Shown: piece after piece, positions 1-4,603 of the stretch
How positions within the stretch are numbered: the first letter of the stretch is position 1
How the letters are laid out: every line of letters begins with the position of its first letter
Assembly (NCBI GenBank): GCA_947165615.1
Contig: CAMVBD010000113.1
Location: forward strand, 1-5,763
Direction: 5' to 3'
DNA: 5,763 nt
From: an uncultured Clostridia bacterium
GTDB taxonomy: Bacteria > Bacillota > Clostridia > Oscillospirales > Acutalibacteraceae
Notes under the pieces: model-generated
Told to the model about the DNA's origin: nothing
The model's database searches: none
What the model saw: only the letters and a program-made list of their open reading frames with translations
Translations under genes and position numbers: made by a program

Positions 1-116
1 CGGCGGGCGCGTGGGCACACGGTTCGCGGGCACACGGGATCTTGTAAAGCCGCGCTTTGCGCGGCGGGCGCGTGGGCACACGGTTCGCGGGCACACGGGA
101 TCTTGTAAAGCCGCGC
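1..116. repeat. Two tandem copies of a 61-bp repeat (array probably continues upstream)
   Basis: Bases 1-55 are repeated exactly at 62-116, with TTTGCG (56-61) completing the first copy, so the period is 61 bp. Within each copy GGGCACACGG occurs twice, 15 bp apart (13-22 and 28-37 in copy one). At the copy junction GCCGCGC (49-55) and GCGCGGC (59-65) can pair around a TTT loop. The window begins inside the repeat, so more copies may lie to the left. The tract is non-coding: although the frame of the downstream ATPase gene is open through it, the translation is unlike any subunit D N-terminus. Confidence 0.9.
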
Positions 117-132
117 CGTATCCCCGTATATT
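103..132 (+). promoter_or_regulatory. Possible sigma-A-type promoter ahead of the subunit D gene
   Basis: TTGTAA (103-108) and TATATT (127-132) are separated by 18 bp, a plausible -35/-10 pair that would start transcription near 139, about 90 bp before the ATPase gene. The -35 part lies inside the second 61-bp repeat copy and also exists in copy one, where no -10 follows. Subunit D is usually co-transcribed from an upstream operon promoter, so this would be an internal promoter at most. Confidence 0.3.
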
Positions 133-158
133 GCAGCGTCCAAACAAAGCATTTTCCG

Positions 159-198
159 TGCACCCGTGCGCCCCTGCACCCGTGCACCCGTGCCCCCT
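159..198. repeat. Octanucleotide tandem repeat, five units of TGCACCCG
   Basis: Five consecutive 8-bp units start at 159, 167, 175, 183 and 191: TGCACCCG, TGCGCCCC, TGCACCCG, TGCACCCG and TGCCCCCT. The first, third and fourth are identical and the other two are degenerate. The tract ends about 20 bp before the ribosome binding site of the subunit D gene and would lie in its 5' leader. It has a different period and sequence from the 61-bp repeat just upstream. Confidence 0.8.
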
Positions 199-229
199 CC
201 GCCGGCAGGCGGCAGAAAAGGTGATTCTT

Positions 230-895
230 ATGGCCAGACTCAACGTAAATCCCACCCGCATGGAACTGACGAACCTGAAACGGAAACTCACGACCGCGCG
301 GCGCGGGCACAAACTGTTAAAGGATAAGCGCGACGAACTCATGCGCCGCTTTATGGACACCGTGCGCGAAAATAAGGCGCTCAGGAAAACCGTGGAGGCG
401 CAGTTAAAAGAGGCAAGCGTTCGGTTTGCCTCCGCCAAAGGCGTGCTCGGCGACGCGGAGGTGGAGTCGGCGCTTCTGCTGCCCATGCAGAAGCTGTCCC
501 TTGACGTGACCGAAAAAAACGTGATGAGCGTTATGATCCCGCAGTTTACGGCGGACCTCAGGTCCTCCGACGGCGCGGACCTTTGGCCCTACGGCTTTGC
601 GTTCACGTCCACGGAGCTGGACGCGGCGCTCAGTTATCTTTCCGGCGTCACGGATAAGCTTCTGCGCCTTGCCGAAATCGAAAAGACCTGTCAACTTTTG
701 TCCGATGAGATCGAAAAGACCCGCCGGCGCGTCAACGCTCTGGAGCACGTCATGATCCCGCAGTACGAGGAGACCATCAAGTACGTGCAGATGAAGTTGG
801 AGGAAAACGAGCGCGGCGCCACCACCCGCATTATGAAGGTCAAGGACATGATGGTTGAGAAGCAGTTTGCCGAAAATGCCGCGAAAGGCCTGTAA
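230..895 (+). CDS. ntpD: V-type ATP synthase subunit D
   Basis: This encodes the central-stalk (rotor) subunit D of a bacterial V/A-type ATPase, which couples rotation of the membrane ring to ATP turnover in the A3B3 head on the cytoplasmic face. The 221-residue length is normal for the family. The N-terminus MARLNVNPTRMELTNLKRKL followed by GHKLLKDKRDEL (residues 26-37) is the family signature. YGFAFTSTELDAAL (121-134) matches the conserved middle region. The C-terminal helix contains LEENERGATTRIMKVKDMM (190-208), again typical. Long N- and C-terminal helices form the coiled-coil shaft. ATG 230 is chosen because AAAAGGTG (216-223) lies 6 bases upstream and the protein then starts exactly at the family N-terminus. 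The open frame upstream runs only through repeats. D is usually the last core gene of the cluster (after the A and B subunits), so the rest should lie left of the window. A terminator follows directly. Confidence 0.96.
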   Translation: MARLNVNPTRMELTNLKRKLTTARRGHKLLKDKRDELMRRFMDTVRENKALRKTVEAQLKEASVRFASAKGVLGDAEVESALLLPMQKLSLDVTEKNVMSVMIPQFTADLRSSDGADLWPYGFAFTSTELDAALSYLSGVTDKLLRLAEIEKTCQLLSDEIEKTRRRVNALEHVMIPQYEETIKYVQMKLEENERGATTRIMKVKDMMVEKQFAENAAKGL

Positions 896-897
896 GC

Positions 898-924
898 AAA
901 AAATCCCCGGAAGGGGATTTTTTT
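898..924 (+). terminator. Rho-independent terminator of the subunit D gene
   Basis: TCCCC (904-908) pairs with GGGGA (913-917) around a GGAA loop. The stem is extended by the A-run 898-903 pairing with the T-run 918-923. The seven-T tract (918-924) completes a standard intrinsic terminator starting 3 bases after the stop codon. The A-run on the left could also let it work on the reverse strand. Its last T is the first base of the heptamer array. Confidence 0.85.
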
Positions 925-1084
925 CGTGACTCGTGACTCGTGGCTCGTGGCTCGTGGCTCGTGATTCGTGGTTCGTGGCTCGTGGCTCGTGGCTCGTGGC
1001 TCGTGATTCGTGGTTCGTGGTTCGTGGCTCGTGGTTCGTGGCTCGTGGCTCGTGGTTCGTGGCTCGGGGTTCGGGGTTCGGGGC
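924..1084. repeat. 23-unit perfect-period heptanucleotide array (TCGTGRY)
   Basis: The 161 bp divide into exactly 23 units of 7 bp with no insertion or deletion. Units 1-20 are TCGTG plus a purine and a pyrimidine (GAC, GGC, GAT or GGT endings); units 21-23 change to TCGGGGT, TCGGGGT and TCGGGGC. Except for the T-to-G change in the last three, all variation is transitions at unit positions 6 and 7. A second-order period is present: 938-972 is repeated exactly at 980-1014, a 42-bp (six-unit) step. The array fills the space between a terminator and the next promoter, ending 18 bp before its -35 box. Open frames through it on both strands give repetitive peptides and reflect composition, not genes. 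Confidence 0.97.
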
Positions 1085-1102
1085 GCAAATCTCTCTTTTT
1101 TC

Positions 1103-1131
1103 TTGCATTCTGTGTCCCGATATGCTATACT
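1103..1131 (+). promoter_or_regulatory. Sigma-A-type promoter of the secreted hydrolase gene
   Basis: TTGCAT (1103-1108) and TATACT (1126-1131) are spaced by 17 bp, with TGC directly before the -10 forming an extended -10 element. Transcription would begin near 1138, giving a leader of about 38 bases. This is the first unique sequence after the heptamer array and is close to the sigma-A consensus. Confidence 0.75.
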
Positions 1132-1175
1132 ATTCGTCAGAAAACTCAAAATTATACAAAACCGGAGGCTTTCGT

Positions 1176-2861
1176 ATGAAAAAATATGCGGGACTCAAAA
1201 AGATTTTCGCGGTCCTTCTGGCGCTTGTCATGCTTCTGCCCTGCGTGTCCGCCGCGGCGTTCGCCGAGGAGAGAAATCCCGACGGGCGCACGCTGCCCAC
1301 CATCCACGTGCGCGGCAAGACGGCTCCGCTTTACAAGGACTACGGCACCGAAAACCAGGTCCAGATCTTCGACAACTGGACGGGCCGCGTGCCGGTGCCG
1401 GACGGCTACATCGAGGAGCAGGTCAAAGCCCTGCTGCCGTCGTTTGCAAAGGCCGTGCTGACGAATGATTACGACGCGTGGGCGGCGGACTTTTCCGGCG
1501 TTCTCGAGCCCATTTATCACGACCTGCTGCTTGACAAGGCGGGAAATCCCCAGTACAACACCGGCACCAACTGGAATTTCGACTACTCTTATCTTCAGAA
1601 CCGCGTCAACGGCGACGGCACCTATTCGACCGACGCCTACGAGTTCGAGTACGACTGGCGGCTTTCCCCGCTGGACGTTGTGGACGACCTGCACGACTAC
1701 ATCGAGGCGGTGCTTGCCGTCACCGGGAAGAGCGAGTATAACCTTGTCGCCCGGTGCGAGGGCGCCTGCGTCGCGGCGGCGTATCTTGCCAAATATCCCG
1801 ACTCCCGCATCCGCTCCATCGCTTACATGGCGCCCTGCTCCAACGGCTGCGCGCAGATCAGCTGTCTGTTTGCCGGGGACGTCAAAATCAGCACCGCCGC
1901 CGTCAACCGCTACATGAGCCTCAACTTCGGAACGGACGCCGAGGACGGCTTCGGCGCGGACCTGATCGGCGACCCGACCGTTCTGGAATTCCTGCGGCAG
2001 CTGATCGCCGCGCTGTCTCTCACCCACGGGCTGGACCTCCCCGCCTCTCAGATCGAACGGATCTTCAACACCGTCAAGGACAAGGTCTATCCCGGCCTTC
2101 TGATGACCTCGTTCGGGTCCTTCCCCGGCTACTGGGCCATGGTGGACGACGCGCATTACGAGACCGCCAAAAAGCTTTGCGGCATTGCGGACGACCCGGA
2201 ATACGCCGCGTTTGTCCAAAAACTGGACGACTATCACTATAACGTGCAGAACAAGCAGGTCGAGGTGCTGAACCGCATGAAGGCGGGCGGCGCGTCCTTC
2301 TCGCTGCTGGTCAAATACGGCACAGAGATTTTGCCCATCATCGCCGACGCCGACCTCATCAGCGACTCCACCGTCACGGTCAAGGAGGCCTCCTACGGCG
2401 CCGTGACCGCCCCCCACGGGCAGATCCTGCCGGAGGATTACGTCTCCGCCGCCGTCAACGCCGGCAACGGGCGCTACCTTTCCCCCGACGGGCAGATCGA
2501 CGCCTCCGCCTGCGCCTTCCCGGACGACACCTACTTCCTCAAATACTGTCCGCACGGCGAGTGGTACGGCGAGGTGTACTGGTGGCTGAACCGCTGTCTT
2601 GAAAAGGGGACCGCCGAAAACGCCGACAATAACGAGCGGTATCCGCGTTTCTTGTTCTGGGATCGGGAGCAGATGAACATTTCGCCTCTGTCGGAGGAAA
2701 ACATGGGGCGGTACGAGGACTATTACGAGTCGAATCCCGGCTCCGCCGTCACGCGCCTCATCTCCTCCTTCCGTTCGATCATCACAAGGCTCATCGACAT
2801 GATCCGCGGCCTCATCGACGGCATCCGAGCCCGCGCCAAGGGCGAACCGGTCACGCCGTAA
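1176..2861 (+). CDS. Secreted alpha/beta hydrolase, LCAT-like, with a Cys in the nucleophile elbow
   Basis: The 561-residue product is predicted to be an exported hydrolase or acyltransferase; its substrate is unknown. Residues 1-30 form a signal peptide: MKKYAGLKK, a hydrophobic core, then cleavage after AFA (28-30). YEFEYDWRLSP (155-165) corresponds to the YDWR element of lecithin:cholesterol acyltransferase-like proteins, followed by a helix and strand YNLVARCEGACVAAAYLA (188-205). That strand-turn-helix is the nucleophile elbow, but the usual GHSMGG reads ARCEGA, placing Cys194 where Ser is expected. Likely acid and base partners are Asp397 (in LISDSTVTV) and His460 (in YCPHGEWY); these are inferred by position. 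Residues 288-380 probably form a lid or cap. The C-terminus (524-553) is an amphipathic Arg/Ile/Leu helix. ATG 1176 has GGAGG at 1164-1168, 7 bases upstream. The gene has its own promoter and terminator, so it is likely monocistronic. Fold confidence is good; activity is uncertain. Confidence 0.82.
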   Translation: MKKYAGLKKIFAVLLALVMLLPCVSAAAFAEERNPDGRTLPTIHVRGKTAPLYKDYGTENQVQIFDNWTGRVPVPDGYIEEQVKALLPSFAKAVLTNDYDAWAADFSGVLEPIYHDLLLDKAGNPQYNTGTNWNFDYSYLQNRVNGDGTYSTDAYEFEYDWRLSPLDVVDDLHDYIEAVLAVTGKSEYNLVARCEGACVAAAYLAKYPDSRIRSIAYMAPCSNGCAQISCLFAGDVKISTAAVNRYMSLNFGTDAEDGFGADLIGDPTVLEFLRQLIAALSLTHGLDLPASQIERIFNTVKDKVYPGLLMTSFGSFPGYWAMVDDAHYETAKKLCGIADDPEYAAFVQKLDDYHYNVQNKQVEVLNRMKAGGASFSLLVKYGTEILPIIADADLISDSTVTVKEASYGAVTAPHGQILPEDYVSAAVNAGNGRYLSPDGQIDASACAFPDDTYFLKYCPHGEWYGEVYWWLNRCLEKGTAENADNNERYPRFLFWDREQMNISPLSEENMGRYEDYYESNPGSAVTRLISSFRSIITRLIDMIRGLIDGIRARAKGEPVTP

Positions 2862-2879
2862 CACCGCACTGAAAAATCC

Positions 2880-2925
2880 CGAAGGGAGACACGACAACCT
2901 TACGTCGCGTCTCCCTTCGTTTTTT
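2880..2925 (+). terminator. Strong intrinsic terminator after the hydrolase gene, possibly bidirectional
   Basis: Arms 2880-2895 and 2904-2919 pair over 16 positions with one A-C mismatch (2891/2908) around an 8-base loop, followed by six T (2920-2925). It starts 19 bases after the stop codon. On the reverse strand the hairpin is followed by GGGATTTTTC, so it could also stop the convergent regulator transcript ending at 2994. No other clear terminator for that gene is seen between 2926 and 2993. Confidence 0.88.
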
Positions 2926-2993
2926 GTAATCAGCCGGAATGATTGGCTGCGGGTTTATTTTTGTCTGATTGCCGGTTTTACACGCGTCTTTTT

Positions 2994-4331
2994 TTATACG
3001 GGCGCGTCGCTCAATGAAGCGATCAATGCATGCAAATAGTATTCCGCCCCGATTTTGGACATCATATTGTTTCTTCCCGGCAGTTGCTCCGTTACGGTTT
3101 TTGCGATCCCCTCTATGCCGGGAATGCGGTCGCTTTGCAAATAGATGTGTGCGCAATACAGGTCGCTTCTCAAACTCTGATTCCCGCATATGCACAAATC
3201 GATCCTGTTTTTGCTGATACCGATATCCCCGCTGAATCGTAACCCATCGGTTTTTATGATTGACACTTTGTCATTTCTGACCATCTCGCACAGCCGGTCC
3301 AGCATCTTGATTCTGCTTTGAACGGGAAACGGTCTGATGTATCTGGAGGAAATGGCGGCTAATCTGCCGGTTTTTACAAAGTCCTCTATTGCGCCGGACG
3401 TATAAACGGCGCTGCTCATTTCTTTTGCGCGGTTTTCATATTCCGATATCGTTGCGCGAACGAGAATATCTCTGATGGTTTCGTCTAATTCGGGATTGGC
3501 AACGGCTCTCAGCATATCACAGTCAATTAAGCCTGTCGGCGAAAAATGATTGTACAGATACATATTTTCAGGTCCGAAATTCAGATCGGCGCTGCGCAGC
3601 AACGTATTTGCTTCATCCTCAATAAAGATAACAGCGTCAGGCAAAGACGCCGTGATACGATTATATTTTTGAGCAAGAGACGCACAGGTCGTTTCCTCTT
3701 CCGCAAAAGCATAATGACCTTCCGAATCAAAAGCAATGGTAAAATGATCGCTGAAAACACCAAAGGGAAACAAGCCGATGAACGGGTCCTCTGTAATATA
3801 AGTCTGAATTCCGCAGCATGCAAAATCTGCAATGTCAAACAATTCCTCGATCATTGTTTCCGACAGGACGACTGAAACAGGGCAAATCCGTTTCAATGCC
3901 ATCGATCCGGTTTCTTTTAATGCCTGTTTCAGCGCATGCTCAACAGAAATGTGTTCATGCGTACAAACAGCATATACCGTTTCCCCTCGTGTGAGAGCAT
4001 TGCTTACATGGGAATAAACGAATTGTCCCAATTCGTCCGTTTCGCCTGTCATCAGCGTTTCGGGATCCCTTTTTAACCCGGCGAAAAACGTCTCTATGAT
4101 TTTAGTATGGTTGTTCACGGCGGATTTTTTGCCGTACTCGGCGGAAAACTTCTCTTTGAAATCATCGGAGATAAACGGCGCTCCCATGATCGCCATGAAA
4201 AAACGCCTGGATACGGGAAGATTGCCATTGATCGTTTTAACCACCTGGCTTCTGTCCATATTGATATTTTTTGCGAATTGGGATCGACTGATTCCGAGAT
4301 CTTCAATCAGTTGCCGGAGTAATTTATCCAT
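2994..4331 (-). CDS. Helix-turn-helix (XRE-like) regulator with a large uncharacterised C-terminal region
   Basis: The 445-residue protein starts with a DNA-binding domain of Cro/C1 type. LIEDLGISRSQFAKNINM (8-25) gives helices 1-2, and DRSQVVKTINGNLPVS (26-41) gives the recognition helix and following turn, with a further helix to about residue 50. Residues 70-445 are mixed alpha/beta and I recognise no family. That part has ten cysteines (123, 150, 172, 173, 216, 271, 348, 380, 382, 393) in no standard metal-binding spacing. There is no signal peptide or membrane segment, so it is cytoplasmic. The start is taken at ATG 4331 because AAGGAA (reverse strand of 4337-4343) is suitably spaced; an in-frame ATG at 4346 lies upstream of that site and would add five residues. 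The gene is divergent from the exported-protein gene, and the palindromes between them suggest local autoregulation. Base composition is lower in GC than the hydrolase gene. Confidence 0.8.
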   Translation of the reverse strand: MDKLLRQLIEDLGISRSQFAKNINMDRSQVVKTINGNLPVSRRFFMAIMGAPFISDDFKEKFSAEYGKKSAVNNHTKIIETFFAGLKRDPETLMTGETDELGQFVYSHVSNALTRGETVYAVCTHEHISVEHALKQALKETGSMALKRICPVSVVLSETMIEELFDIADFACCGIQTYITEDPFIGLFPFGVFSDHFTIAFDSEGHYAFAEEETTCASLAQKYNRITASLPDAVIFIEDEANTLLRSADLNFGPENMYLYNHFSPTGLIDCDMLRAVANPELDETIRDILVRATISEYENRAKEMSSAVYTSGAIEDFVKTGRLAAISSRYIRPFPVQSRIKMLDRLCEMVRNDKVSIIKTDGLRFSGDIGISKNRIDLCICGNQSLRSDLYCAHIYLQSDRIPGIEGIAKTVTEQLPGRNNMMSKIGAEYYLHALIASLSDAPV

Positions 4332-4369
4332 GGGAATTCCTTTCATTTGTGCGGGAAATGATGATTTTT

Positions 4370-4398
4370 ATGATAACATAAAAGTCTCAAAAAAACAA
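4370..4398 (-). promoter_or_regulatory. Promoter of the helix-turn-helix regulator gene
   Basis: Read on the reverse strand, TTGTTT (4398-4393) and TATCAT (4375-4370) are spaced by 17 bp, giving a transcript start near 4363 and a leader of about 30 bases before ATG 4331. The region is AT-rich and no equally good pair is seen nearby. Confidence 0.55.
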
Positions 4399-4410
4399 TC
4401 GTGTGAAATC

Positions 4411-4435
4411 TTGTGAAAAATTTTCATAAACACAA
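4411..4435. promoter_or_regulatory. Candidate operator palindrome 1, upstream of the regulator promoter
   Basis: TGAAAAATTTTCA (4414-4426) is a perfect 13-bp palindrome with one central base. It sits between TTGTG (4411-4415) and CACAA (4431-4435), which form an off-centre outer inverted pair. A further TGTGAAA at 4402-4408 lies exactly 10 bp before the TGTGAAA at 4412-4418, one helical turn. The site lies about 15 bp upstream of the regulator's -35 box. Confidence 0.5.
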
Positions 4436-4498
4436 CCATGTGCGCTTCGGCTGCAATCCGGGAAAGAGGATTGATAAAAATTCACAGAGGTTCGCATC

Positions 4499-4528
4499 TT
4501 GAAGAAGCACGTGGCAGTCTATTATAAT
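4499..4528 (+). promoter_or_regulatory. Promoter of the exported-protein gene
   Basis: TTGAAG (4499-4504) and a consensus TATAAT (4523-4528) are spaced by 18 bp. Transcription would begin near 4535, giving a leader of about 70 bases before GTG 4604. This is the strongest -10 box in the window. Confidence 0.7.
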
Positions 4529-4545
4529 AATTCATAAATATGTCA

Positions 4546-4565
4546 TTGTGAAAACAGGTTTTCAT
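4546..4565. promoter_or_regulatory. Candidate operator palindrome 2, at the start of the exported-protein transcript
   Basis: TGAAAACAGGTTTTCA (4549-4564) is a perfect inverted repeat with 7-bp arms and a 2-bp spacer. It shares TTGTGAAAA and TTTTCAT with palindrome 1, but its half-sites are 3 bp further apart. It lies about 14-29 bases after the predicted transcript start, a position where a bound repressor blocks elongation or initiation. The arms are too short and not followed by a T-run, so it is not a terminator. Confidence 0.5.
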
Positions 4566-4603
4566 GCTGCCGTATTTGATCTTATGGGAGGTGCCTTCGA
4601 AAA

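Noticed and set aside
11..229. N-terminal extension of subunit D through the 61-bp and octamer repeats
   Set aside because: Subunit D proteins start at MARLNVNPTR; the extra residues are repeat translation and ATG 230 has its own ribosome binding site.
924..1084. CRISPR array
   Set aside because: The units are 7 bp and contiguous with no unique spacers, and no cas gene is nearby.
404..1108. Reverse-strand open frame of 234 codons with repetitive NHEPRATSHEPR-like peptide
   Set aside because: The repetitive part is only the translation of the heptamer array (three units make seven codons). The rest is antisense to ntpD, with no ribosome binding site or recognisable domain.
933..1175. N-terminal extension of the hydrolase frame through the heptamer array
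   Set aside because: The extension precedes the predicted promoter, is low-complexity, and would bury a perfect signal peptide; ATG 1176 has GGAGG at ideal spacing.
1236..1247. Lipoprotein signal (LLPC) in the hydrolase leader
   Set aside because: Pro just before Cys does not fit a lipobox, and a standard AFA signal peptidase I site follows at residues 28-30.
1152..2897. 581-codon reverse-strand open frame opposite the hydrolase
   Set aside because: It mirrors a GC-rich coding strand, is Val/Gly/Asp/Arg-rich, has no motif, and spans the hydrolase's signal peptide, start and terminator.
4546..4565. Attenuator or terminator hairpin in the exported-gene leader
   Set aside because: The 7-bp, AT-rich arms have a 2-base gap too short for a stable RNA loop and no T-run follows; a DNA operator fits better.
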